Source of the DNA: Bryobacterales bacterium
GTDB taxonomy: Bacteria > Acidobacteriota > Terriglobia > Bryobacterales > Bryobacteraceae
Assembly: GCA_016716385.1 (NCBI GenBank)
Contig: JADJWL010000002.1
Location: 496,001 to 560,000, forward strand
Length of the DNA stretch: 64,000 bases
Reading direction: 5' to 3'
The position numbers and the translations under genes are program-made. This document shows positions 26,950 to 34,924 of the stretch, piece after piece. The notes under the pieces were generated by a model that saw nothing but the letters and a program-made list of their open reading frames with translations, was not told where the DNA came from and ran no database searches. Position 1 is the stretch's first letter; every line of letters begins with the position of its first letter.

Positions 26950-28045
26950 GGGTGGCGAACGCGCGGCCGGGTGGACCCTTGTGGTCGCCAGCGGCGTGTG
27001 GGGCGCCCTGGTGGCCTACGGCCAGCACCGGATTCCTGACGCAGCCGCACTCGCGACTGTGGCCCTCGCCCTGCCAGGCTTCCTGATCGCGCACCTGGCG
27101 GGCTCCTCCCGGCGGTGGCGCGGCTACGCTGTGGCGCTACTGTTCGCCGGCCCGCTGTTCTCTCGCCTGGCAGCGCACGACTCGATCTCCTGGGCTGCGC
27201 ACCTGTTCCTGTGCGCGGGTTGCGGCTGGGTCCTGCTCAGCCAGGCCTCGAATTCGCGCCGCGAGCTGCACGACGAAATCGAAAGGCTGGAAACGCTCTG
27301 CCAGTCGAGGTCCGTGCAGTTGGCCAGCCTGACACACGAGATCCGCACGCCGCTCAGCGGCATCATCGGGATTACGACCCTGACACTCGATGGCCCTCTC
27401 GAGCACGAGCAGCGCGAACACCTGGAGGCGGTCCGCTCCGTCTCGTACGGCATGCTGCGGACCCTCACCAGCATGGGGGATCTGGCGCGGATCGAGGCGG
27501 GGCTGCTGGAAACCGGAACAGAGCCGTTTCACTTGCGGGAGATCGTCGAGGAGTCCGCGCGCCTGTTCCGGGCCGAGTTGACCGAGAAGCGCCTCGGTCT
27601 GGTCAGCCGCCTCGATCCGGGAATTCCGGAAGTGCTCGTCGGCGACGCGGCCCGCCTGCGCCAAGTGTTGGTCAACCTGATGAGCAATGCCGTCCGCTAT
27701 TCGGACGCGGGTGAGATCGTGATCTCGGCCATTTGCTCTCGGCGCCGTCCGCTCGGGATCACCGAACTGCAGGTAAGTATCTCCGACCGCGGTCCGGGAA
27801 TCGCGCTCGACCGGCGTGAGGCGATCTTCGAACCATTCACCCGGGCGCGGCCGGAAGACCGCATCTCCGGAGGTCTAGGCCTCGGGCTGCACATCGTCCG
27901 AGGCCTCGTGCGGGAAATGGGCGGCAGGATCTGGGTCGACGCGGATCCCGGTGGAGGGTCAGTCTTCTCCTTCACGGTTCTGGTTGGCGAGCCCTCTCCG
28001 GAACCGGCCGCCGCGGTTGCGGGAATCGTCTCTACGAAACGCTAG
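26939..28045 (+). CDS. Membrane sensor histidine kinase
   Basis: This 368-residue protein has four short hydrophobic segments within residues ~12-105 and a coiled-coil linker (RRELHDEIERLETL). The HisKA domain contains the phosphoacceptor in SLTHEIRTPLSG. The HATPase domain contains VLVNLMSNAVRYSDAG (N box), SDRGPGIAL (G1), GGLGLGLHIV (G2) and GGSVFSF. There is no periplasmic loop of useful size, so it probably senses a membrane or intracellular cue. No response regulator lies nearby, so it is an orphan kinase in this window. Its overlap with the lytic transglycosylase gene suggests cell-wall-related co-expression, but this is inference. Confidence 0.92.
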   Translation: MRSEGGERAAGWTLVVASGVWGALVAYGQHRIPDAAALATVALALPGFLIAHLAGSSRRWRGYAVALLFAGPLFSRLAAHDSISWAAHLFLCAGCGWVLLSQASNSRRELHDEIERLETLCQSRSVQLASLTHEIRTPLSGIIGITTLTLDGPLEHEQREHLEAVRSVSYGMLRTLTSMGDLARIEAGLLETGTEPFHLREIVEESARLFRAELTEKRLGLVSRLDPGIPEVLVGDAARLRQVLVNLMSNAVRYSDAGEIVISAICSRRRPLGITELQVSISDRGPGIALDRREAIFEPFTRARPEDRISGGLGLGLHIVRGLVREMGGRIWVDADPGGGSVFSFTVLVGEPSPEPAAAVAGIVSTKR

Positions 28046-28994
28046 CCGCGCCCGTCTGCACCGCTTTGTCCGCTCCCGCCAGCGCCCGCGCCGGTTCGGC
28101 AAGCTCGTTCTTCTGCTCCTCGCTCAGTTCGGAAACATACGGAGGCACAGGACCGGCCGGGCACACACCCGCCAGTTCAATCGCCGCGTGCAGCACGCGC
28201 GCCGGACCCCACGCATCGCGCAGGTCCTCAACCGGCAGGAATTCCGCACGGATCGCCTCCCCCGCGTGGTACTCCCCGCGTGTGCACAGGTGGAACAGCT
28301 CGTTCGACATCCGCGGCGCCAGGCAGCCGGATCCAGTCGTAAAACCGGGAAGCCGGAAGTCGCGCATGTGAATGATCGCCGGCCGTTCGCCGATACCGCT
28401 GATGACTTTGGCCCGGTCGACACGCTGCAGCAGGGCATCGAGGTACGCATCCTCGGCCGGGTTCTCGCGCACGACGGCGTACTTGATTCCCACGCACACG
28501 CCGTCGTCCACAAGCCGCGCCACCGCGTCCAGGCCCGCCTCCTTGTTGGAACCGAAATTGTTCTCGTCCTTCAGATACACCAGCAGCGGCGTCTCGGCGG
28601 CGTCGGCGAATTCGCGGTAACCGGCTTCGAGGCCGCGGGCATCGCGCGGATCCCCGCACGGCAGCAGCATCACCACAGGAAAACCATACTTGCGCAGAAC
28701 CGGCGCCTGGTCCATCGCGCGCCCGTAGGAAGGTCCGGCGCTGGGAATCGCCAGCACGGAATCGTCGAGCGAGGTCATCCACTCAAGCAGCGCGTCGTAC
28801 TCGGCCAGAGTGATGTGGTAGAGGAAGGCGTTGCCGCCATAGATCAGGCGCGTGATGCCGCCATCGACGATGTGGCGCGCCAGGGCCGTACCCGCCTCGA
28901 AGTCGAGGCTGCGGGCCGCGTCACGGCGGCGGGGCAGGGGCGGCACGGGCAGCACACCCTGCCAGGAAGTGGCGTCGATCTTGTTCTTGTTCAT
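28032..28994 (-). CDS. DapA/NanA-family class I aldolase-like protein
   Basis: This 320-residue TIM-barrel protein belongs to the dihydrodipicolinate synthase / N-acetylneuraminate lyase superfamily. It has a GGITRLIYGGNAFLYHITL strand replacing the usual GTTGE region, a VVMLLPCGDP strand, and the Schiff-base Lys in VCVGIKYAVVREN. The missing canonical GTTGE motif indicates it is not a true DapA, and the substrate is unknown. The ATG at 28994 has an excellent AAGGAG ribosome site (29004-28999) four bases upstream. The end overlaps the convergent histidine kinase gene by 14 bases. Confidence 0.85.
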   Translation of the reverse strand: MNKNKIDATSWQGVLPVPPLPRRRDAARSLDFEAGTALARHIVDGGITRLIYGGNAFLYHITLAEYDALLEWMTSLDDSVLAIPSAGPSYGRAMDQAPVLRKYGFPVVMLLPCGDPRDARGLEAGYREFADAAETPLLVYLKDENNFGSNKEAGLDAVARLVDDGVCVGIKYAVVRENPAEDAYLDALLQRVDRAKVISGIGERPAIIHMRDFRLPGFTTGSGCLAPRMSNELFHLCTRGEYHAGEAIRAEFLPVEDLRDAWGPARVLHAAIELAGVCPAGPVPPYVSELSEEQKNELAEPARALAGADKAVQTGAASVS

Positions 28995-29065
28995 GGTTCT
29001 CCTTCGGAAAAACCTATTGTTCCACTGCCGCACCGGCATTTCAACGGGCGCTATCATGAGAGACC

Positions 29066-29701
29066 GTGCCTTTCGATCTCACCGCTCCCGAAGCCAGGAT
29101 TCTGGGCTGTCTCATGGAAAAAGAGATGGCCACGCCGGAATACTATCCGCTCTCCCTGAACGCGCTCACCAACGCCTGCAACCAGAAGACGAACCGTGAA
29201 CCCGTCGTCCATTACGACGAAGACGAAGTTCTGGCCGGAATCGAGGGACTGCGCGGCAAAGGACTCATGGTTGTCGCGACCAGCGGACGCGTCAACAAGT
29301 ACGCCCACCGGTTGTCGGAACGGCTGAACCTCGGCAACCGGGAGTCGGCGTTGCTGTGTGTCCTGCTGCTGCGGGGGCCCCAGACGCTCGGCGAGCTGAA
29401 GGAGCGCTGCGAGCGTCTGCACCCCTTTGACGACCTCGACGCCGTCGAGAATAGTCTCCGGCGGATGGCGGAGTTCGATCCGCCGCTGGCGATGCGGCTG
29501 GAGCGGCTTCCGGGAATGCGCGAGCAACGCTACGCGCACCTGTTGGGCGGCATTTCGGCCGCGCCCCCCGAGCCCGCACCGCACGCCCCTGCCCCGCTCG
29601 CGGGGCGTGTCGAACAGCTCGAGGCCGAGGTGGCGGAACTGCGTGCCGAACTGGCCGCTCTCGCGTCGGCATTCCAGGACTTCCGCGGGCAGTTCGGCTA
29701 A
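29066..29701 (+). CDS. yceH: YceH/UPF0502 (DUF480) family protein
   Basis: This 211-residue protein is the standard two-winged-helix UPF0502 protein: ARILGCLMEKEMATPEYYPL, then LNALTNACNQKTNREPV, ending with a HLLGG motif after the second domain. An Ala/Pro-rich linker and a C-terminal coiled-coil (EQLEAEVAELRAELAAL) follow. Function is unknown; the fold suggests DNA or protein binding. The start is a GTG at 29066, with a TATCAT hexamer ending eight bases before it. It precedes the SPFH/polyamine operon by 51 bases, and read-through is possible, but that operon has its own -10-like box. Confidence 0.9.
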   Translation: MPFDLTAPEARILGCLMEKEMATPEYYPLSLNALTNACNQKTNREPVVHYDEDEVLAGIEGLRGKGLMVVATSGRVNKYAHRLSERLNLGNRESALLCVLLLRGPQTLGELKERCERLHPFDDLDAVENSLRRMAEFDPPLAMRLERLPGMREQRYAHLLGGISAAPPEPAPHAPAPLAGRVEQLEAEVAELRAELAALASAFQDFRGQFG

Positions 29702-29727
29702 GGGAACAAAGCGCGGCAGCGGAACGT

Positions 29728-29733
29728 TATACT
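29728..29733 (+). promoter_or_regulatory. Possible -10 element (TATACT) of the SPFH/polyamine operon
   Basis: TATACT lies 19 bases before the ATG at 29753, in a 51-base gap. A GAGGAG ribosome site is at 29738-29743. No clear -35 is visible. If used, the leader is very short. Confidence 0.45.
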
Positions 29734-29752
29734 GCTTGAGGAGTTCTGTGTC

Positions 29753-30745
29753 ATGAGCCTGGGCGGTTTCTTCAAGAAGCAGTTCATCGACGTCATCCAC
29801 TGGACCGAAGAGGATCCGGACATTCTCGCCTCCCGGTTCCCCATGCAGGACATGGAGATCCAGAACGGCGCACAACTGACGGTCCGCGAGTCCCAGATGG
29901 CGCTCTTCGTCAACGAGGGACAGGTGGCCGATGTCTTTTCGCCGGGTCGCTACGGGCTGACCACCCAGACGCTCCCGCTGCTCACCAACCTGATGAACTG
30001 GGACAAGCTGTTCCAGTCGCCGTTCAAGTCCGACGTTTACTTCTTCTCCACGCGCCTGCAGTTGAACCAGCGCTGGGGAACGCAGAACCCGATCACGATC
30101 CGCGACAAGGAATTCGGCGCGATCCGCCTGCGCGCTTACGGCATCTACTCCTGGCGCATCGGAGACCCGCGCATCTTCCACGCCAAGGTCAGCGGCACGC
30201 GCGAACTCTACCGCGTCGCGGACGTTGAGGGGCAGTTGCGGAATACGATCGTGGGCCGCATGACCGACGCGTTCGCGCAGAGCCAGATCCCGTTCCTCGA
30301 CATGGCCGCCAATCAGGTCGAGATGAGCAAGCGCATCGCAGCCTTTCTCTGGCCCGTATTCTCTGATCTGGGACTCGAACTCGACACGTTCGTGGTCGAG
30401 AACCTCTCGCTGCCCGAGGAACTGCAGAAGCGCCTCGACGAGCGCATCTCGATGAACATGCTCGGCGACATGCGCCAGTACACGCAGTTCCAGGTCGCAC
30501 AGTCGATGCCGATCGCCGCGGCCAACGAGGGCGGCGGCGGAGCCGGACTCGGCGCAGGCCTGGGCGCTGGGATGGCGATGGCGCAGACCATGATGCAGTC
30601 GCTCAACCCGCAGGCGCAGGCTCAACCGCAGCCGCAGCCTGCCGGCGGAGTGGCGGCGGCCGACACCAAGTTCTGCATGGAGTGCGGCAAGTCGATCCCG
30701 CGCTCCGCCAAGTTCTGCCCGGAGTGTGGCAAGCCGCAGTCATGA
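29753..30745 (+). CDS. SPFH-domain (virion-core/YdjI-like) protein with C-terminal zinc ribbon
   Basis: This 330-residue protein starts MSLGGFFKKQFIDVIHW, typical of the YdjI-like SPFH group sometimes called virion core proteins. The SPFH domain extends to ~245. A Gly/Ala/Met-rich linker and a Pro/Gln stretch follow. The end is a double-CxxC zinc ribbon (CMECGKSIPRSAKFCPECGK). Such proteins assemble on membranes under envelope stress. It opens a plus-strand operon with SAM decarboxylase, zinc-ribbon, DUF350 and spermidine synthase-like genes, pointing to a membrane scaffold role in that module. A GAGGAG site lies 9 bases before the start, and the stop overlaps speD (ATGA). Confidence 0.88.
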   Translation: MSLGGFFKKQFIDVIHWTEEDPDILASRFPMQDMEIQNGAQLTVRESQMALFVNEGQVADVFSPGRYGLTTQTLPLLTNLMNWDKLFQSPFKSDVYFFSTRLQLNQRWGTQNPITIRDKEFGAIRLRAYGIYSWRIGDPRIFHAKVSGTRELYRVADVEGQLRNTIVGRMTDAFAQSQIPFLDMAANQVEMSKRIAAFLWPVFSDLGLELDTFVVENLSLPEELQKRLDERISMNMLGDMRQYTQFQVAQSMPIAAANEGGGGAGLGAGLGAGMAMAQTMMQSLNPQAQAQPQPQPAGGVAAADTKFCMECGKSIPRSAKFCPECGKPQS

Positions 30746-31167
30746 GCGGCTCCGGCGTCGAGTGGATCGTCGAGGCGTACGGATGCGCCGCGGACGCGCT
30801 GGCGGACGTCGCGCGCCTCCAGCGCCTGTTCGATGCCGTGATCGGCGAACTCGGCCTACAGGCAGTGGGCCAACCGCTCTGGCACAAGTTCCCCGGACCG
30901 GGCGGCGTCACGGGTCTCTGCCTGCTTGCCGAGTCCCACATCGCCTGTCATACTTTCCCTGAATACGGCTCGCTCTGCCTGAATGTCTTCTGCTGCCGCC
31001 TGCGTCCCGAGTGGGACTTCGCGGCCTGCTTGCGGCGCGAATTCGCCGCAAGCCGTGTGTCGGTCCGCCGCGTCATGCGGCACTATCGCGATGACTCCAC
31101 TGCCCACCACACAGCGAACGGCGAACTGTCCGAATTGCGGCGCGGCGATCCGTTTCCTGTGGTCTAG
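30742..31167 (+). CDS. speD: S-adenosylmethionine decarboxylase (SpeD) proenzyme
   Basis: This 141-residue protein matches prokaryotic class 1B SpeD. The self-cleaved serine is in LLAESHIACHTFPEYG (Ser65), with the catalytic His of the HTFPE motif, and a cysteine in LNVFCC corresponds to the conserved catalytic Cys. Autocleavage would create the pyruvoyl group that decarboxylates SAM, giving the aminopropyl donor for polyamine synthesis. Its partner aminopropyltransferase is encoded five genes downstream. The start overlaps the SPFH stop (ATGA). Its last 77 bases overlap the next gene, whose zinc ribbon needs at least part of that shared sequence. Confidence 0.9.
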   Translation: MSGSGVEWIVEAYGCAADALADVARLQRLFDAVIGELGLQAVGQPLWHKFPGPGGVTGLCLLAESHIACHTFPEYGSLCLNVFCCRLRPEWDFAACLRREFAASRVSVRRVMRHYRDDSTAHHTANGELSELRRGDPFPVV

Positions 31168-31744
31168 CGCGGTCCAGACCACCTGCGAATACTGCCGCTC
31201 GGTGATCGTGCGGCACGGCGTGAACCTGGATCTTGTCGGCGAGGTCTCGGATCTCCGCGAGGACGCTTCCCCCGTACAGATCGGATCCGAGGGTGTGTTC
31301 GACGGCAAGGCATTTGTCGTCGTGGGACGGATTCAGTACGAGCACGATCTCGGCTCCTGGAACGAATGGCACCTGCTGTTCAACGATGGCTCCGGCGGTT
31401 GGCTCGCCGATGCGCAACTCGAATATGCAGTTTCGTTTCTCACCAAACCGATGGGTCCGCCGCCCGCCGCCGAACACCTCTTTCGCGGCGCCCGCTTCCA
31501 GTGGTTTGGCGTGCTCTACGAAGTCACGACCATCACTAAGGCGAACTACCGCGGCGTCCAGGGCGAACTACCGTTTGAGTACTGGGGCAAGGAGCGGATC
31601 CTGTTCGTCGACCTCCGGAGTCCGGACGGGCGCTTCGCCACCATCGATTTCAGCGAGTCGCCGCCGCTGCTGTTCACCGGCCGCGCCGTTGAGTTCGACG
31701 AGCTGCGGCTGAAAAATCTGCGCCAGTTCGAGGACTGGACATGA
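31091..31744 (+). CDS. Zinc-ribbon protein with DUF4178-like domain
   Basis: About 217 residues. An N-terminal zinc ribbon (CPNCGAAIRFLW and CEYCRSVIVRHG) is followed by an all-beta domain with FDGKAFVVVGRIQYEHDLG, WNEWHLLFNDGSGGWLADAQ and FRGARFQWFGVLYEV. These resemble tandem DUF4178-type repeats. The ATG at 31091 was chosen because the cysteines start 7 residues later; it overlaps speD by 77 bases in another frame. No enzymatic motif is visible. It ends in an ATGA overlap with its paralogue. Probably an accessory of the membrane-associated polyamine module. Confidence 0.8.
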   Translation: MTPLPTTQRTANCPNCGAAIRFLWSSAVQTTCEYCRSVIVRHGVNLDLVGEVSDLREDASPVQIGSEGVFDGKAFVVVGRIQYEHDLGSWNEWHLLFNDGSGGWLADAQLEYAVSFLTKPMGPPPAAEHLFRGARFQWFGVLYEVTTITKANYRGVQGELPFEYWGKERILFVDLRSPDGRFATIDFSESPPLLFTGRAVEFDELRLKNLRQFEDWT

Positions 31745-33015
31745 GCACCGTCGGCAAAGTCAAGGGACTTAACTGCAAGAACTGCGGCGCGGCCATGCAA
31801 CTCCGCGGCTTCAGTTATTCGCTGACCGTCGTCTGCCCGCAGTGTCTGTCCATCCTGGACGCCGAAGATCCGAATTTCAAGGTCCTACAGCGGTTCCGGC
31901 AGAAGGAACGGCGGACTCTCAAGCTGCCTCTCGGCCGCCGCGGCAAATGGAAAGGGATCACTTACGAAATCATTGGCTTTCAGGAGCGGACGATCACGGT
32001 CGAGGGCGTCAAGTACTCCTGGGACGAATACCTGCTCTTCAACCCCTACCAGGGGTTCCGCTACCTGACCGAATACCAGGGACACTGGAACGATGTCCGC
32101 ACGGTACGGGCGCTGCCGGAGCGCGTGCTCGGCACGAAGCCGACCGTCCGCGTGGATGGGAAACGGTTCCGGCATTTCCAGAAGGCCACGGCCGAAACCA
32201 CGTACGTGATGGGCGAGTTTCCCTGGCGCGTCGAGCGCGGCGAACGGATCACGGTGAACGACTACATCGCGCCGCCATTGATCCTCTCGTCCGAGGGGAC
32301 AGACGACGAACAGGTCTGGTCGGCCGGCGAGTACACCGATGGCCGTGAAATTTGGAAAGCGTTCGAACTGCCGGGTCATCCCCCGCACCGGTCCGGCGTG
32401 TTCGCGAACCAGCCGAATCCGCACCTGCGCGGCTCATCGAGCCTCGTTCAGATCTTCGTGCTCATGACCCTCCTGCTTATCGCCGGTCTGCTGAGCGCCT
32501 ACCTCCTGCAGGAAAACAAGCTGGTCTACCGCAGCAACTTCCTCTATCAGCCGGGCCAAAGCCCGACGGCCATTGCAACGCCGGTGTTCGAACTCGAAGG
32601 GCGGCCATCCAGCGTGGAGCTGGAGATCCGCACGGACCTGTCGAATAACTGGGCGTACTTCAGCTTCGCATTCATCAACGACGACACCGGCGAGGCGCTC
32701 GACTTCGGACGCGAGATCAGCTACTACTCCGGACGCGATTCCGACGGTACGTGGACCGAGGGCAGCCGCAATGACAGCGTGGTACTCTCCGGAGTCAAAG
32801 CGGGGCGCTACTATCTGCGGATTGAGCCGGAAGCGGGCAGTAACTCGAAAGCAGTGACGTATTCTCTCGACGTCCACCGCGATGTCACGCGGCCACTGTT
32901 CTTCTTCCTCGCATGGCTGTTGCTGGCGATTCCGCCAATCGTGGCCCTCGTGCGCCGCTTCACGTTCGAACACACCCGCTGGCAGGAGAGCGATTACGCC
33001 TCCTACGGAGACTGA
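31741..33015 (+). CDS. Membrane zinc-ribbon DUF4178-like protein
   Basis: This 424-residue protein has an N-terminal ribbon CKNCGAAMQ...CPQC and a DUF4178-like domain (~50-120, with WKGITYEIIGFQERTITVEG and YSWDEYLLFNPYQGFRYLTE). A second beta region follows. A transmembrane helix lies at ~238-258 (LVQIFVLMTLLLIAGLLSAY). A beta-sandwich-like extracytoplasmic domain (~265-380) includes NNWAYFSFAFIND and a Tyr-rich strand. A second transmembrane helix is near 388-408. The topology places the beta-sandwich outside the cytoplasm, which suggests a role in sensing or scaffolding the envelope. No catalytic motif. Four bases follow before the next small gene. Confidence 0.82.
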   Translation: MSTVGKVKGLNCKNCGAAMQLRGFSYSLTVVCPQCLSILDAEDPNFKVLQRFRQKERRTLKLPLGRRGKWKGITYEIIGFQERTITVEGVKYSWDEYLLFNPYQGFRYLTEYQGHWNDVRTVRALPERVLGTKPTVRVDGKRFRHFQKATAETTYVMGEFPWRVERGERITVNDYIAPPLILSSEGTDDEQVWSAGEYTDGREIWKAFELPGHPPHRSGVFANQPNPHLRGSSSLVQIFVLMTLLLIAGLLSAYLLQENKLVYRSNFLYQPGQSPTAIATPVFELEGRPSSVELEIRTDLSNNWAYFSFAFINDDTGEALDFGREISYYSGRDSDGTWTEGSRNDSVVLSGVKAGRYYLRIEPEAGSNSKAVTYSLDVHRDVTRPLFFFLAWLLLAIPPIVALVRRFTFEHTRWQESDYASYGD

Positions 33016-33018
33016 TGA

Positions 33019-33201
33019 ATGCAAACTGGCTATCTCCTCTACGGACTCATGATCTTCGGCCTTCTGGGGACGGCCCACTACACGGGCTGGAGCTTCCAAT
33101 CCGTGGACGAAGTGAAAGGCGTACCGAAGACGGTGCGCGACAACCCGGGCGCCTACCGCGCCCACTACGCCGGCCGCTACCGGTATTTGGGAGGAAAGTA
33201 A
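33019..33201 (+). CDS. Small single-helix membrane protein
   Basis: 60 residues, with one hydrophobic helix near the N-terminus (LLYGLMIFGLLGTAHY) and a basic, Tyr/Arg-rich tail (YRAHYAGRYRYLGGK). It starts three bases after the preceding stop and ends four bases before the DUF350 gene, so it is translated as part of the operon. I do not recognise a family. Its position and size suggest a membrane subunit of the polyamine module. Confidence 0.7.
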   Translation: MQTGYLLYGLMIFGLLGTAHYTGWSFQSVDEVKGVPKTVRDNPGAYRAHYAGRYRYLGGK

Positions 33202-33205
33202 TCGC

Positions 33206-33421
33206 ATGACCCACGAGTTTCAATGGATCTATGTGGCCAACGCGCTGATCTTCGCGGTCCTCGGGATCGTGCTGTTCGTGGTCTCGTTCACCATCCTGGA
33301 CAAGATGACGCCGTACGATCTCTGGAAGCAGATCTGCGAGGAGAAGAACGTCGCCCTGGGAATTATGGTCGGCGCCATGTCGCTGGGGCTGTGCATCATC
33401 ATCGCCGCGGCAGTGCACTAG
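33206..33421 (+). CDS. DUF350-family small membrane protein
   Basis: 71 residues with two transmembrane helices (~12-30 and ~48-68) and an intervening FTILDKMTPYDLWKQICEEK loop characteristic of DUF350 (YjfL-type) repeats. Here there is one repeat rather than the usual two or more, so it probably oligomerises. DUF350 genes are often found near spermidine or glutathionylspermidine-type synthases and PspA/SPFH proteins, as here. Function unknown; it may form the membrane base for the neighbouring enzyme. Confidence 0.82.
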   Translation: MTHEFQWIYVANALIFAVLGIVLFVVSFTILDKMTPYDLWKQICEEKNVALGIMVGAMSLGLCIIIAAAVH

Positions 33422-33427
33422 GTCGCA

Positions 33428-34924
33428 GTGACGTTCATTCTCTTTTTCTCGGTCTTCCTGATTGCCGCCTGCGGGCTCATTTACGAGCTCATCGCCGGCG
33501 CCCTAGCCAGTTATCTGCTCGGGGACAGCATCCTGCAGTTCTCGACCGTCATTGGCACGTACCTGTTCGCCATGGGAATCGGCAGTTACCTGTCGCGATT
33601 CATTGGGAGAGGACTGGTGGCGCGCTTCGTGACCATCGAGGCAATGGTCGGGTTGATTGGCGGGTTCTCGTCGTCCATCCTTTTTCTTGCGTTCGCCTAC
33701 ACGGAGAGCTTCCGCTTCCTGCTGTACTCTCTCGTAACGCTGATTGGCATCCTCGTCGGCCTCGAGATCCCGTTGCTGATGAGGATTCTCAAGGACCGCT
33801 TCCAATTCCACGACCTCGTCGCACACGTCCTCACGTTCGACTATCTCGGCGCGCTCGGTGCATCGATTCTGTTTCCCCTGCTGCTCGTTCCCAGGCTGGG
33901 CATGGTGCGGTCGGCGCTGCTGTTCGGGATCCTCAACGCCGCGGTCGCCTTCTGGTCGACCTTCATTTTCCGGCATCAAATTGGATCACCCGCCGGCTTG
34001 CGGGTGATCTGCCTGATGGTCCTGGCCGCGCTCGGCGCGGGTATGGTGGGCGCCGACCGCTTGACCGGTCTTGCCGAAGAGAACCTCTACGCCGACGAGG
34101 TGATCCTTTCGCGGAACACCCGCTACCAGCGGATTGTCCTGACACGGTGGAAAGACGACCTGCGGCTCTTCCTGAACTCCCATCTCCAGTTCAGTTCGCG
34201 CGATGAATACCGCTATCACGAAGCACTCGTCCATCCCGGCCTGGCTGCGCTGCCCCATGCCCGCTCCGTGCTTGTCCTGGGTGGCGGCGACGGTCTCGCC
34301 GTACGCGAGATCCTTCGTTATCCGCAAATCGAACGCGTGACACTTGTGGATCTCGATCCGGAAATGACGCAACTGTTCTCGACGAACCCGATGCTGACTG
34401 AGTTGAACGGCCGGTCTCTGCTCTCTCCCAAGGTCCGCGTCATCAACGCCGATGCCTTCCCATGGCTGTCGGAAAACGGCGAGATGTTCGACTTTGTCGC
34501 CGTCGACTTTCCCGATCCGACCAACTTTTCCCTTGGCAAGCTGTACACGACTGCGTTCTACCGTCTCCTCGCAAAGCATCTGTCAGCCTCCGCTTACGTT
34601 GCCGTGCAGAGCACCTCGCCACTCTTCGCGCGAACCTCGTTCTGGTGCATCGTCGAGACCATTCGGGGCGCCGGTTTGAAAGCGCATCCTTACCATGTCT
34701 ACGTTCCATCGTTCGGCGAATGGGGTTTCGTCCTCGCCGGCGCCTTTCCGTATGAACCGCCGGCCCTGCTTCCGGAGGATCTCCGCTTTCTGACGCCGGC
34801 CAACCTGTCGAACCTCTTCGATTTTCCGCGCGACATGCAGCCTGTCGACGTGCAGCCAAACCGCTTGAACGACCAGATCCTGGTCCGCTACTACGAGAAG
34901 GAATGGAGCCAGATCGCCCGTTAG
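33428..34924 (+). CDS. speE: Membrane-anchored spermidine synthase-like aminopropyltransferase
   Basis: This 498-residue protein has ~seven transmembrane helices in residues 1-205 (MTFILFFSVFLIAACGLIYE to VICLMVLAALGAGM). A SpeE-like Rossmann domain follows: SVLVLGGGDGLAVREILRYP (GGGDG binding loop), VDLDPEM, and FDFVAVDFPDPTNFS, which carries the catalytic Asp. Cytoplasmic SpeE makes spermidine from putrescine and decarboxylated SAM. The membrane domain suggests an acceptor that is lipid or membrane-associated, or channelling across the membrane. SpeD in the same operon supplies the donor. The start is a GTG at 33428. The end overlaps the FAD protein gene by 22 bases. Confidence 0.88.
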   Translation: MTFILFFSVFLIAACGLIYELIAGALASYLLGDSILQFSTVIGTYLFAMGIGSYLSRFIGRGLVARFVTIEAMVGLIGGFSSSILFLAFAYTESFRFLLYSLVTLIGILVGLEIPLLMRILKDRFQFHDLVAHVLTFDYLGALGASILFPLLLVPRLGMVRSALLFGILNAAVAFWSTFIFRHQIGSPAGLRVICLMVLAALGAGMVGADRLTGLAEENLYADEVILSRNTRYQRIVLTRWKDDLRLFLNSHLQFSSRDEYRYHEALVHPGLAALPHARSVLVLGGGDGLAVREILRYPQIERVTLVDLDPEMTQLFSTNPMLTELNGRSLLSPKVRVINADAFPWLSENGEMFDFVAVDFPDPTNFSLGKLYTTAFYRLLAKHLSASAYVAVQSTSPLFARTSFWCIVETIRGAGLKAHPYHVYVPSFGEWGFVLAGAFPYEPPALLPEDLRFLTPANLSNLFDFPRDMQPVDVQPNRLNDQILVRYYEKEWSQIAR

